A stretch of DNA of 64,000 nt from Piezodorus guildinii (GCA_023052935.1 CM041292.1:147560439-147624438); one strand, 5' to 3'; positions 10,901 through 22,645 are shown, counted from the stretch's first letter. Numbers and translations are program-made. Notes: generated by a model from the sequence alone, not told the origin.

Positions 10901-12290
10901 TTTAATAAAATATTTTAAACTCAAATTTACACTTATTTGAGTAATATACTTCATCTCTATATTGCTGATTACTAATTTGCAAATTCGAAATTAAATTATT
11001 CCTGACAAAATGAGGATTTAAATTTGTATATATATATAATGCTCAAAGGATTACAGTGCTCTGATAATTGAAATACATGACCAGACAAAAAGGGATAAAA
11101 TATTTAACATTTTTATTTTTAATTCGGCCCGCCGCTTTTCCTGAGTACGTCGTTAGTGTGAGTTGAGATCCAAAGGGGTTCAACTGAAAACACTTTTTCT
11201 AACACCTTGTGGAATATTTACCCTCCTTCCGATCCTCTATAATTTACTTCGTTTATTTTTAAACCGCAAATTGGGTAGGGAAGTGTTTCTATAATGCACC
11301 GTTTTTTTCTTCTTCTTCTTCTCTGAAAAAACAATTACAGTAAGTACCTGTAAATAATATGTTACAATAAATAACGACTTCATCCATATAAATGAAAAAA
11401 ACAAAAAAAAAAACACAATAATTGTAGCATATATGAACGGATAAGATTAAAATATAATATGTATGCTATTATTGATTCAAGATATATTTAATTACCTTTC
11501 ATATATTAATGACTTTTCACTCCCGTTTATAATTAAATCGAACAAAAAAGTTAATTAATTTCATACAGGTAGCTTCTTGGAAATAAGCATAAACTCATTT
11601 GCTAAAATCAGTGATATGAGTAAATTAAATTGATAGAGTTATTAAAATATGGACATGGTTGCTTTAACAAAATTATTTGAATCGATCACAATTATCAAAG
11701 TGCAGGGGTTTGACAATTTATTACTTATTTACAGAAATTAATAAATTTATCACTACATAAAAATGTTTTTATATAATTTACTAGCTTCCATGAATTTAAA
11801 TATGTGCTTTTTTCGAAATTGTAGCCTTCAACTTTTAAATATTGACTAACTTTTACCTTCTCTTCAAGCCCCGATATTCTTGGATTTCCCTCCATTTATT
11901 TGCAGTGGGGCTTTCATGACACTTCATTGGATCTCTCATCCAATACTTCAAGATGAGAAGTATTTACAGGAAAAGCCATCACAGTGCTCCTTAGAGTGAG
12001 TTTAAATTAAAAACTATTATTTAAATTATAATTATATTTAAGATATAAGTGGAAGTATACAAACTAAATAAATTAACAACAACTAAATGAAATTACGTAA
12101 ATAATTTTATCTATTTTTTTGTATTGTATATTGATATTTGTTATATTAAAAATAGTCTTATAAGGAAAAATAAGCAAGCTGTTTAAAAGCAACCCAAGCT
12201 TTTCTACAAACACAAAGTTTTATTTTGTAGTGGAATAAAATATTTATTGATGTTAGGACTAAGGTTAAGTAGAACCTATTATCAATTAAC
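10901..12290. other. Non-coding stretch, no recognisable feature
   Basis: AT-rich. A slightly GC-richer patch (about 11125-11330) has no ORF or motif I recognise. I see no splice-bounded exon with convincing coding content. Confidence 0.45.
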
Positions 12291-12293
12291 TAC

Positions 12294-13370
12294 TTTTTTT
12301 TTTTTTTTTAAATTAAATGAAAAAACTTCTTTATTATCATGGGACTAAAGTCCCTTACGAATAAAATAAAATACATAATTGATGACCGGAACAGTGTGGT
12401 CATGGCTTAGAATGACAAATTACTAAACTAGAAAAATAATAGAGGTTGTAATATATATACATCTTTACAAGTCAGACTTACAGAAAGAAATAAAAAAATA
12501 AAAATAAAACAACGAAAAACAACAGAAATAGCTAATTCATCAGTGATAATTTAAGTAATATAAACACACACAATAAATACAATAATAATAATTGGAATTT
12601 ATAGCATCTGCAGTTGGAAGTTATTGTCTGTTTGACTGGGTAAGGAGAAGGTGGTTGAAATGGAGTGATTTAAAGGAGGAAGTTGTTCTTACATGACGGA
12701 TCTCAGGAGGGATAGAATTCCAAAGAGAAGTTTCTTTGGCTAGATAGGACTTGCCAAAGGCAACAGTACGGTGAGGAGGAGGGTAGAGGTCAGAAAGCCG
12801 GGATCTGGTAGAACGGGACTGAATTGATGATTTAAATTGAAGGGATTGGAAAATATAGCTGGGACGATGAGTTCTGATAACCTGGTAGAGGAAGGAGGCT
12901 AGGAAATACTGGCATCTGTAACGAGGATAAAGCCACCTTAACTCGGCGTAATACTGGGTGTCTCTGGTGATCCCGAATACAAACCGTATTGCACAGTTCA
13001 TAATACGCTTGAGTTTTGCTTCGAGCTCACCTGAAAGTCCACTGTACACCTCGCAACCGTAGTCAAAGCGGGGAAAGACAAGGGAAGAAACAAGGAGTTT
13101 ACGAATACTGAATGGTAGGAGGTGATGGAGGCGACGGAATTGCTTTAGGGTTGCTATGGTTCGGCGGGATATTTGGGAGATGTGTGGTTTCCAAGAAAGA
13201 GTTTGGTCAAGAGTAATACCTAAGTTCTTGACGGATGAATGAAAAGAGATAGGAGTATTGTTTAGGAAAAGGTTGGGGGAACTGGGAAAGGATTTAAGGA
13301 GAGCAGGTGATGCTATCAGGATGGCTTTTGTTTTTTCAGCGATTAGCAGGAGTTTGTTACTGTTTTTCTG
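12294..13370 (-). mobile_element. 5'-truncated LINE copy with poly(A) tail
   Basis: The T-run at 12294-12311 is the poly(A) tail of a minus-strand LINE. The coding part ends at 12621, leaving about 310 bases of 3' UTR. The 5' end is lost inside RT, near 13370. The protein end belongs to the same family as the fragment at 31025-31755. Confidence 0.8.
12621..13370 (-). pseudogene. LINE reverse transcriptase, C-terminal part
   Basis: An open minus-strand frame with no stop from about 13370 to 12621. It begins after the catalytic site with NKLLLIAEKTKAIL, then SVKNLGITLDQTLSWKPHI (end of the RT palm), FPRFDYGCEVYSG, LRWLYPRYRCQYF, RSTRSRLSDL and SLWNSIPPEIRH. This thumb and C-terminal pattern is shared by CR1/L2- and jockey-type LINEs. 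The catalytic YADD box is missing, so the copy is dead by truncation, although the remaining frame is intact. Confidence 0.82.
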
Positions 13371-14016
13371 TAATTAATTTCGACACTTATTTATTTATTT
13401 ATTTTTTCTAGTAGTATACCTAAATTTTTTTTTTTTTCAGGCCAGATATAAATTTTCAAATATCTGATTGTAAGTTCTATTTAGTTGAAGTGCAAAAATT
13501 TCTAATTAGGGAATTTGGAGGCTCATGTGTAGTATGTATCTCAAATAGATAATAAAGTGTTTTATAATTATAAGCATAATCTGTTGTTTTTTGGGGTTTT
13601 TTTTCTCTGACGCGACAGAAAGAGTAGGCCCTTGATCTCGTGGTGTGATCTCCTGGGAGAATACACTAACGATTCACAGTGAGATTTTACAGGATAGGGT
13701 CACACCTTACGCCTATTTTTGTGAGTGGCCACCATTTGGCTGACGGGTCTCACATACCCGGAGGAGAGGCTGTGAGTGAATCCCCATTTAAATATATCCT
13801 ATAGAAGCCCCGCCGGGACTGGGAATCGAACTCAGAACCTTTAGCATGAGAGACTAGTGCGCAAGGCACTCAGCCACGGGCTCCCTTTCTGTTTTAGTTG
13901 ATATAATTAGTTGACCGTTGGGAATTACTAGAAGGAATTAGTCCGGGTGGCGGCCAGTAAATGAAACAATTGAGTTGTTTCAACCATTTTTTTTCTGCCA
14001 ACGTTTCGATCCCCAT
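13339..14016 (+). repeat. Direct duplication, copy 1 (about 680 bp)
   Basis: Nearly identical to 14594-15277. The unit begins in the truncated LINE (gcgattagcagg), includes a T-rich spacer and a tRNA-type SINE, and ends in the middle of a MITE-like element at gatccccat. Visible differences are mostly T-run lengths and a few substitutions. Confidence 0.92.
13593..13885 (-). mobile_element. tRNA-derived SINE (family S1), copy 1
   Basis: Read on the minus strand from 13885, it starts gggagcccgtggctgagtgc, which contains an A-box-like block, and about 55 bases later has a B-box-like gagttcgattccc. A tRNA-unrelated body follows and it ends in a short A/C tail near 13593-13604. Other copies lie at 14865-15146, 36283-36508 and (partial) 35395-35520. 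It would be transcribed by RNA polymerase III and moved by a LINE RT. Confidence 0.8.
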
Positions 14017-14153
14017 TTTGGTTAATTTTCCATTCGCCTAAAATACGCCTTAAAGACGACCCGCAGTGGGGGTCAAAACGTTGGCAGAAAAAAAATGATT
14101 GAAACTACTTAATTGTTTCATTCACTCACCGTCACCCGGACTGATTCCTTCTA
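13929..14153. mobile_element. MITE-like inverted-repeat element, complete copy
   Basis: The ends are mutual reverse complements: tagaaggaattagtccgggt at the left and its near complement at the right, with inverted similarity running inward for about 90 bases on each side (the block ctgccaacgtttcgatcccc against ggggtcaaaacgttggcag). The unpaired centre is about 45 bases. No coding capacity. The related copy at 42648 shares the terminal 20 bases. Confidence 0.82.
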
Positions 14154-14593
14154 AAAATCTGTGTAATTAAGTGCTATTTATATAATATAATGTAATAGGC
14201 GGGCAACAGAGCTACCTCAGTAAAGTATTAATTTCATTGAGCTATAGGAACGAAAATATATAAATTTTATCTAAACGGTAGAAAACATGTTAAAATTTAG
14301 AGACAATAAAGTAGATATTACATATACATAGATCACACTAGAAAATCTTTTGTGATATCTATCCAAACACTTAAAAAATCAGGAGGGACCTTAACTCTAT
14401 GGAGACTAAGAGTTGAAAGATTTATAAAAAATAAATAAAACTAATAATACTTATTTACATGTAAACAGAAATATTATGCTCTTTAAAAGATTGCAACATA
14501 ATTTTTTTATTTCAACTTTTTATATTCATAGAAAGCCTTTCTCATGTGAAATGGAAGTAATTATGTAAACGAAGCACTACACAATTTAGCACT
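14154..14593. other. Non-coding spacer between the direct duplications
   Basis: AT-rich sequence with no ORF or repeat that I can match elsewhere in the window. Confidence 0.5.
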
Positions 14594-15277
14594 GCGATTA
14601 GCAGGAGTTTGTTACTGTTTTTCTGTAATTAATTTCGACACTTATTTATTTATTTTTTTTTTCTAGTAGTATACCTAATTTTTTTTTTTTTTTTTTTCAG
14701 GCCAGATATAAATTTTCAAATATCTGATTGTAAGTTCTATTTAGTTGAAGTGCAAAAATTTCTAATTAGGGAATTTGGAGGCTCATGTGTAGTATGTATC
14801 TCAAATAGATAATAAAGTGTTTTATAATTATAAGCATAATCTGTTGTTTTTTGGGTTTTTTTTTTTTCTGACGCGACAGAAAGAGTAGGCCCTTGATCTC
14901 GTGGTGTGATCTCCTGGGAGAATACACTAACGATTCACAGTGAGATTTTACAGGATAGGGTCACACCTTACGCCTATTTTTGTGAGTGGCCACCATTTGG
15001 CTGACGGGTCTCACATACCCGGAGGAGAGGCTGTGAGTGAATCCCCATTTAAATATATCCTATAGAAGCCCCGCCGGGTCTGGGAATCGAACTCAGAACC
15101 TTTAGCATGAGAGACTAGTGCGCAAGGCACTCAGCCACGGGCTCCCTTTCTGTTTTAGTTGATATAATTAGTTGACCGTTGGGAATTACTAGAAGGAATT
15201 AGTCCGGGTGGCGGCCAGTAAATGAAACAATTGAGTTGTTTCAACCATTTTTTTTCTGCCAACGTTTCGATCCCCAT
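14594..15277 (+). repeat. Direct duplication, copy 2
   Basis: Second copy of the 13339-14016 unit. It carries only the first about 20 bases of LINE sequence, a full S1 SINE (14865-15146), and the left half of the MITE-like element (15190-15277), then stops abruptly at the same base as copy 1. Confidence 0.92.
14865..15146 (-). mobile_element. tRNA-derived SINE (family S1), copy 2
   Basis: Almost identical to the SINE at 13593-13885 because it lies inside the direct duplication. It has the same A-box-like and B-box-like blocks on the minus strand, with one visible change next to the B box (gggtctggga against gggactggga on the plus strand). Confidence 0.8.
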
Positions 15278-15935
15278 GTTGGAAAATGCAAGATTTTAGA
15301 AAAGTTAATATGCAATAAAATAAGACGGTGAATTTAATAGAAAGATGTTATAAGCTCATAAACTTTGCACAAATGGTATTTGTAATGCTGTGGATTAGGG
15401 AGGTTATGGTGATTCATGGTGAACGTACAGGTTATATACTTCATGCAGTAGTCGAGAAAAAAAATATATTATGTACCAAATCATACATAAGTTGCTAAAA
15501 TAAATGAAAATTTGTTATAAACTAATAATGTTAATTATTATTTCTACATTTTTATCATTTCAAAAAATAGTAGTTCCTCTGTAAACTAAATATGACTCAC
15601 ATGGAAACTAAATTATCTTTAATACATTAAAATGTATTTAGAAAAAGTTCTTGGGACATTTAAAATTATAATAAACCGAATAAAATAGGAACCGTGAAAC
15701 ATAACAAACAGATAAACTAAACCAAATTTAGATTTGTTGACCAACTTATATTTCTAACTTCTGCTCATGATTAAATATAAGAATAAATAGACGTTATATA
15801 ATAAATATAATATTTTCTTGCTAAGTGCACTTCTCGTTACGATGAAATTGAAATCTCAAAGTAATAAATAGTTAATTGGTCAAACTGTTGTTTTTTAAAC
15901 ATAAATATATAACACCCCAACGAACCGTAGCTTTC
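15278..15935 (+). repeat. Dispersed repeat (RepB), copy 1
   Basis: Begins gttggaaaatgcaagatttt and shares block-wise similarity with 26700-26942 plus 27256-27720, and its tail with 23690-23905: the ggaaact..a, taacaaacagataaac and aacataaat blocks occur in the same order. No coding capacity seen. In the second copy a SINE is inserted in the middle. Confidence 0.6.
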
Positions 15936-16239
15936 TACAGATCTTTCCTAATTCGATCCTCATCCTTATGGAACTCCATTCCTTCTTATATCCGTGACTC
16001 CAATACTTTTTTTTATTTTTTTTTTATATCTAATGTCAATGTGTTATAAAGAAGTTATACTTTATTATAGTACTAAGGATCTCATGTTTCTGTTGTTTTT
16101 TTTTTATATTACGTTTCTCCAGTTCAAGTAGTGATCCTTTAGTTACAGAATATATTGAATACTGTTTTTGTGTCATTAAAATTTACGGATTTGTCGATAT
16201 ACGTTGTAAAATAATTTTAGCACGAGATTGTAAATTTGG

Positions 16240-16430
16240 CGGAAGCATTGTAAGGAGGTGTATCGTAGGGCTGAAGCCTTGCTCCTGGGGCGAACAAGGT
16301 AAGGCGGCAAAGTCAATCAGGCTAATCCGATTTAAGGATTGCTACTGTTTCCATTCCGGCCGGAGTCTATTCCTAAACTGCCTCTCGTTTAATTTGAGAG
16401 GGTCAAGTAATTGGCATTTAAGCTATATTC
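16240..16430. other. GC-richer islet of unknown nature
   Basis: A locally GC-rich patch (gctcctggggcgaacaaggt, ccattccggccggagtc) in AT-rich DNA, with no ORF. It could be part of the 5' or 3' end of an unrecognised retroelement. I have no positive assignment. Confidence 0.3.
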
Positions 16431-16676
16431 TATTTCAATTTCACCAGTTCATTAGAGCTAATAACCAGTTTTTTATGTAGCAAAAAAAAAAAAAAATAAG
16501 AGTAAAATTGGTTTTCTCTCTCTTTTTTGAATAAATGAAGTTCGTCTCCTAAAAATAAAGCACAAGGAACAAAAGAAGTCCAATTTGTCTGGCTTCATTT
16601 ATTAAATAATTATCTAGTCAACTAGTATATTATAAAATTATATAAAGTCAAAATAAGTTAAGGATACAAATAAAAA

Positions 16677-17440
16677 TCTGGTGCGGGCAACACACGACTT
16701 TCACTTATCTTCGTTATTAAAATTAATTTAAGAATTTTTAATTATACTTAGAGATGAAAAACAATCAAAAATGAATTTCATAGAATTTCGATAGAAACAT
16801 GTTTCTTTAAATAATCTATTATATGTTTATGTACATCAATCAGTTATTTTTATCGGCATTTCATCACTCTCCATAAACTTTTACAGATTTGTGTATAACA
16901 TCTTTAGCTTTCCAACGGTATATTATACATCTTTATTACTGTTCTTGTGTTCAAAAATTGCATAGAACAATATGTTTGCACTTTACTTCATTAGCTGTTT
17001 ATTAAATTCGCTCAACTTGCATATTCAGCCATAATTTATCAACGTTAACATGATGGTATGCCTAATTTTTATTAAATCTAAAAATTAATGGAACTTTAGG
17101 GGAAGAAAATTTAAAATGTCAGCATTTAAGCCCTGTCAGACTGTTTCAGTCAGAATGAAACCGACGTTAAATTAAAGCCTATTAAACGTTACATCCACTT
17201 AGCGAGTTTAATCGAAATCGTTCTATCCGTTATTAAGAATATCGTAAAATGGTTCAAAAAGCATGGTACGACTTACAAAACTTATTTGGCTTACACACAC
17301 AGATACTAAGACCTTTTGAGGAGACTTGGTTATTTGCAGGATCCTTAAACGTGTGTATATATCTAAAACCGGAATTCGAAAATTTTCAGGATCTCGATAC
17401 TTTTCCTTAATATATGTTTCATATATAGGTAAGTGAATGC
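16677..17440 (+). repeat. RepA repeat, near-complete copy
   Basis: Left end tctggtgcgggcaacacacg followed by actttcactta; right end catatataggtaagtgaa. The sub-terminal actttcactta and taagtgaa blocks form a short inverted repeat. The interior matches 45848-46593 and, reversed, 29662-30543. No ORF with a recognisable domain. It could be a non-autonomous DNA transposon; the class is undetermined. Confidence 0.7.
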
Positions 17441-18409
17441 AAAACATATCACAGCTTCGAAAGAGCAGTTTTTGAGGAGATGGATAAATAAATAGTGCTA
17501 AAAGTGATTACAGATGATACTTTTTGGAGGATAATGGATAATAAGTTCTAAATTGTGGTAGCAGGGCTGATAAAGGATTTTTCAAAGGAAGCAGGCATAG
17601 TTTGGTAAGTTGAGATGTTGTGTTTAGGATTTCCATGTAAGAGCACGGAGTAAGGAGGTGAAGGGTACAGTAGATTTTCTAGTTCTTAAAGATTGTAATA
17701 GGGAATGCCGAGTAGGATTCAGGTAGTATTTATTGTAAGTAGATATTTTCATTATCAAAGCTACTCTTGGTCATAATACAAGTGAGAAACGTGTGATAGT
17801 CTGGAGAGGCCGTAAATAATTCTTATAAACCTATTAATTAATATTTTTAGCTTCCTCCTTATAATTTGAGGTCTTGCTTATCAAGATACAGAAACTTTTC
17901 CTAGATCAACTCCAAATATTTTTCTGATTGTTAAAAAAACTACATTTCATAACAATGAGCCATGTTCATTACATAAGTGAGGCGTTGAAGGGAAGTGGTA
18001 TATTCAAATACCTGGGTGTTCTTAGAGATAGAAAGGATGAAAGGATGCGTACAGAGCCTTAGCGTAATTATATTTGTGTACATGTGCAAAAGTTTTAATA
18101 CATTTATAATTTAATTTAATATTTTGGATTGAATGAATTAACTTTTTTTGGTTTATTATTTTCAAAAATGAAGCTTTTTAATTACCAAGAAAAAAAATTT
18201 CATCCATAAAATTTGAGGTCTTATGCTTCCAGATACGTAGAAACCAAACATCTAATAAAAGAAAAAAATCGGTCTGTCCGCCGTCTATGGGTCTTCTCCG
18301 AAAATACTAGACCTATTTTTTCCGGACCAGGCACGAACCTCAGTTGTGGCAGGATTATTTAAATTGTTATTTCAGCCGTAGAGTGACCCTGAGATACCGA
18401 GGCCATCTT
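17441..18409. other. Non-coding stretch
   Basis: No recognisable coding sequence or repeat, apart from general AT richness. Confidence 0.45.
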
Positions 18410-18520
18410 GATGCACACCCTTCCTCTATAAAGCGGTTACCCATAAATTGGAATAAAATTTGAATGTAATGAACCCAAGAGCCTTAGTGGGTTGTAGGGG
18501 TACACTTTTTTTTATGATCA
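18410..18520 (+). mobile_element. 3' part of a tRNA-derived SINE (family S2), degenerate
   Basis: Shares cctctataaagcg and the terminal gggttgtaggggtacac plus T-run with the fuller S2 copy at 26943-27260. The promoter half is not recognisable. Confidence 0.5.
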
Positions 18521-18943
18521 GTAATTAAAAAAAATTAGATGCTTTTCCTCGAAATAAACTCTGGAGATCTTGATGTAATACATAATATTTCAACAATGAA
18601 AAGTTTATGTTTTAGAATAATGCGAAGAGAAATGTAAGGTACTAAATATTTTATATTATTAAAAAGAAGGAAATAAAAAATGTAGGGAATCTTCCAAGAG
18701 CTGCGGTAATAAGACATGAATATATAAAGAGTGATGAAAGAGCTTCATTATCACAACCCACCTTCGTTCTCCCTCTATTGTTTTCTCCCGCTCTAAAACA
18801 ATATTGACATATCACAATAAATAATTCATTAGTTGGTTCCAAATGTTTTGGGCTTAATGGAATATTGTAGTTCTGGTAATTAATCAACAGCTCTACTCAA
18901 TTATAAAAGTGAAAATTATCAGCAGCAGTTTTTTTTTTTTTTT

Positions 18944-19020
18944 CCTTCACTTACCGTTATATGAAATATATAGCAGGGGAAAGTATGGAAATAGTGAAAA
19001 TATTTGAATTCCAACAATAT
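18944..19020 (-). repeat. RepA right-end fragment
   Basis: Begins cttcacttacc, then tatatgaaatatatag, and continues with gaaagtatgg, as in the other minus-oriented RepA copies. Only about 75 bases are preserved before a SINE-like segment. Confidence 0.6.
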
Positions 19021-19205
19021 ACCAAATTTGTTCACCCTTACCTCGCCTTTGAAGGGTATAGGGGGCTTTTCGGTCCAGGGTAAGGGAGGGGGATAAATGC
19101 CGAGATAAAAAGCCCGTCCCCTCCCCCCTACCGGCACCTAGAATCGAACTCGTAATTATTTAGTTTCAAATTTTGGTCCTCTCTGGTTGCTAGGCAACCA
19201 CCCCT
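19021..19205 (-). mobile_element. Possible tRNA-derived SINE (family S4)
   Basis: On the minus strand it reads ggtggttgcctagcaacc (A-box-like), then about 40 bases later gagttcgattcta (B-box-like), then a GC-rich body. Only one copy is in the window and the ends are unclear, so the call rests on promoter-like spacing. Confidence 0.4.
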
Positions 19206-19209
19206 ATTG

Positions 19210-19550
19210 TTGTCTGAGCTTTTAGGATTATTAGGATTATACAAATGGAATAAATTCAGATAAATTGAGCTGATATTTGTATGCTCTACGTTTTATTGAT
19301 CACAATTTTTTCTACCTTATATCAAGCACAGGCAAGCAAAAACAAGAAAAACTTTTAAATACCAAAAAGAAAAATCAAATCTAAGAACAGTGAAGTTTTT
19401 GAAAGGGATCGCAAAAGAGATTTGTTGATTTCAAGAAATCAATATGTATGCAATCACTTAATATTATTGCCTGAAATATGTATTTATAAAAACAAGTAAC
19501 CATTCACCCAGTTATGTAATCATTGCAGTATTTAAAAAAAAGAATGAATG
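19210..19550 (+). repeat. Dispersed repeat (RepC), copy 1
   Basis: Matches 22330-22645 in reverse complement over about 330 bases with many substitutions: gtatgctctacgttttattg, the aaaacaagaaaa block and taaccattcaccca all recur inverted. No coding capacity seen. Confidence 0.65.
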
Positions 19551-20467
19551 GATCTGAAAGTAAAATGCTTAATAGAGGTTACTATTTCTATTTAGTTACT
19601 ATCTATTTCTGCAATAATGCTGGATTTTGGACAAATTGTATACATGTTTAAAAAAAATGAACTATAATTTCGAGAAAAAAAATAAAAAATAAATACAAAT
19701 TACTTATTTGATAGGAAATAAAATTGTCTACAAGTCTAAAATGAATAATTTAAATCTGACGAGTAGTAGTAATGATACTAAACAGATATGTTTAAAATAT
19801 ATTAGATTTCACATCCATGTCTTGGGAGCAGCACCTCGTGGAAACGCATTTAATTATTATTAATTTTGGGGTATTATTTTTAATGATGAACCTTTGTGTC
19901 CGGCTATAAAAAAGTTAGAAAAAATACTAACTCGCCAACTAAAAATATGATGGCTTAAGTTTCATGAAACGTAGAAAACGAATAACGTATAAAACAATCC
20001 ATTGGCCCTCTTTACGAAATAACTTATAAATTATATTATTTTTTATTATGCTTAAAGTTCCATTAGATAGATATTTTATTTTCCTATTAAACAAAAAATA
20101 GTCATTTTCCTTTGAATTATTTATTTCTTTTCGTATTAGTGAATTGCATGTAAATAGCTATATAAACATTAATACACAAATATAGTTATTTGAAAAAAAT
20201 AAACCGTTGTGTGATTTATGCAACATTTTTTAAACCTGATTTTAGGCTGCTAAAACATTTTCACCTATTAGGACAAAGAAGAATTTATTTCTAAAACCTG
20301 AAAGATAGGTTGTTTTTTTAGATGGAAAGCATCAATCAAGAATGAAATTAAGTTGCATTTTTGTTTCATATGAGTTTTGATGAAATTCGAAACCTAAAAC
20401 AATGTAAATAATAATGGATATGCTTGTTTTTATTGGAGCGATATTGTGAATGTGACAGAACAAAATT
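19551..20467. other. Non-coding stretch
   Basis: AT-rich and without recognisable features; several A-runs. Confidence 0.45.
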
Positions 20468-20481
20468 AGGACGGGGTAAAA
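20468..20481. repeat. Target-site duplication, left copy (LINE at 20482-21486)
   Basis: The 14 bases aggacggggtaaaa occur here and again at 21487-21500, bracketing the truncated LINE. Confidence 0.85.
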
Positions 20482-21486
20482 GAAAGAAGAAAGAAAATAA
20501 ACTTTATTTACATTTTTACATATTGACAAAATATTTAAAAATGATTTCGGATGAGACATCCTTACAATCATCAAATGTTTGGTTCATTTGGTAGTTATAA
20601 TCTAATTATCTAATCTATAATTAGTGGTAAAATTAAATTGATATTAACTATGGTAGTAGGAAAAATTATACAAAAACCCACTAATAAAAACAGATAACAC
20701 AATTGATAATATAAAATTAGATATTAAAATAAACTAGCTTAAGTTAGTAACACATGTTTAGTTCTTTTATGAGTGTAGCGTTTTAGAGATGCTTTATTAT
20801 AGTTACCGATTTCCTTTATTAATGGATTTTTGGAGACTGGTGTTTTACTGAAGTAAGAAGCTGTTTGAGTATGGAAAAAATGTTTAATTATTGGAAGCTG
20901 TAAGTCCTGGAGCATAGATGATATTTTAGTGTAGCGGGGGTAATTATTAATTATCCGCATTGATAGATTTTTAATTCTTTCAAGTTTTTGGTAGTTAGTC
21001 AAGCAGGTTGAGCTCCAGACTGGCGAGGCGTATGTAATTAACGGGCGAATAACTGATTTGTATATTATTAATTTGTTATGAGAGCTCAAATGGGATTTTC
21101 TGTTGAAGTATGGAAACATTTTAAATATTAATTTTTTGGCTTTATCAGTTTTTCTATTGATATGGTCTGTGAACGTAAGAGATTTGTCTAATGTTATGCC
21201 TAGGTACTGTACGGATTTTGACCAAGGGATGAGAGCTGAATTTATCTTGATTTGGTGGTTTATTTGTGGGCGACGTTTAGTGAAAAGAATTGCTTCAGAT
21301 TTGGTGGGATTAATTTTCAATTTCCATTTTATGCAATATTTGTGAAATTTTTTAAAATATAGTTGAAGGCGATTCACTATTGTATCGATGCGATATGATG
21401 AGGTATACAATGCTGTATCATCAGCGTATAATGACCTAGTAACAAATGGATGGGCTGGTAAATCAGAAATGAACAAATTAAATAGG
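20482..21486 (-). mobile_element. 5'-truncated jockey/CR1-type LINE with 14-bp target-site duplication
   Basis: A 1,005-bp minus-strand insertion. The 5' truncation falls just before the RT catalytic box, and the 3' end has aataaagttta followed by a pyrimidine-rich end (tttctttcttctttc in element sense), not poly(A). The duplication defines both ends exactly. Confidence 0.85.
20739..21486 (-). pseudogene. LINE reverse transcriptase, catalytic box to C-terminus
   Basis: An open minus-strand frame with LFNLFISDLP, the catalytic SLYADDTALY, KWKLKINPTKSEAILF, VQYLGITLDKSLTF and SVIRPLITYASPVW. These are the late palm and thumb of jockey/CR1-type LINE RT. Upstream RT motifs, endonuclease and ORF1 are absent. 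Codons just before LFNLF come from the duplicated target, not from the element. The frame is free of stops, so the insertion is fairly recent. Confidence 0.88.
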
Positions 21487-21500
21487 AGGACGGGGTAAAA
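21487..21500. repeat. Target-site duplication, right copy
   Basis: Second copy of aggacggggtaaaa, immediately upstream (in element sense) of the truncated LINE. Confidence 0.85.
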
Positions 21501-22135
21501 AATAATAATTTCATTCATTGTACACAAAGATATTTGAAAGATTAACTTATAGACTGATAGCGAAGTTGTAATTATTATATATACACCACAACCGGGTATG
21601 TATAAATCTAAGTCAACAGAAATTGAAATATTTGCAAGGAAAGCTGTTGTAACTAGTATTTCAAATTGTTACGTTTTGTGATTTTTCTTTATTATTCATA
21701 GTTGGAGAAGTATTTTTAAAATACTGATTTACCATTAAAGAAATAAATTTACTGGAACAAAATTTAACTTGTAATAAATCAGATAAAAAAAAAAAAAAAA
21801 AAAAAAAAGGAAGAGAGAGAAAGAAAAACGCTACGTTCTGTCTTCCTTTTTTCTAGGACAAGACGAAATAAATAGGGTCCCATCTCCTTGATCTTGGTGA
21901 CTTACACTGCTCCTCGACACAAACAGGATGGCACCGACTTATCCAAACTACATCTTTCCCATATCTCAAGTCTCCTAACTTGATATTTTATAAACAAAGC
22001 TTGTATATGCAAAATATTTAATGTTTGCTAATTTATTTGAATCCCATAGCATAAATATTAATAAAATTGAAAAAATGACCTCTTAAAAGGTGAGGAAAAA
22101 ACTGAGTGTAAAATTAACGTTACACTGAAAAAAAA
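21501..22135. other. Non-coding stretch with an A-run and purine tract
   Basis: An A-run of about 24 bases followed by a short purine tract (about 21786-21825). No coding signal. Confidence 0.45.
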
Positions 22136-22154
22136 CTTTTTATAACCCCTGGTT

Positions 22155-22260
22155 TGCTTTTAATAAGGTAAGTTGTGCATTAAACACGGATAATAAATTT
22201 TAGTTATAGAGAATGCGATAAAAGAAGTGGTTACCAATCAGATTAAAAAAGTCAAAGATA
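22155..22260 (+). repeat. Short direct repeat, copy 1 (about 105 bp)
   Basis: The run from aggtaagttgtgcattaaac through aaaaaagtcaaagata recurs at 22815-22920 with few changes. The RepC copy lies between the two. Confidence 0.85.
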
Positions 22261-22329
22261 ATTGCACAAATAGACGGTTACAGGGGACATCTATTAAACT
22301 TTTTATCCTCAAAACCATCCCCATTTTTG

Positions 22330-22645
22330 GAATACTGCAAGGACTACATTATTGGGTGAACGGTAACTTGCTTTTGTAAAAATATATTTCAGGCAACATT
22401 ATTAAGTTATTGCATCCAAATTAGTTCATTGAAATAAACAAATCTCTTTATGTGATCCATTTAAAAAACTATACTGTTTACAGATTTGATTTTTCTTTTG
22501 GATATTTTGAAGTTTTCTTGTTCTTGCTTACCTGTGCTGTTTTACGAAAGTAAGAATTGTGATCAATAAATCGTAGAGCATACACATCCAGCTCTATTTA
22601 TCTGATTTTATTCTATTTGCACAATCCTTAAGGCTCAGACATATA
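22330..22645 (-). repeat. Dispersed repeat (RepC), copy 2, inverted
   Basis: Reverse complement of 19210-19550. It begins with tgggtgaacggtaac and ends in the tctgattttattctatttgc region. Confidence 0.65.
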
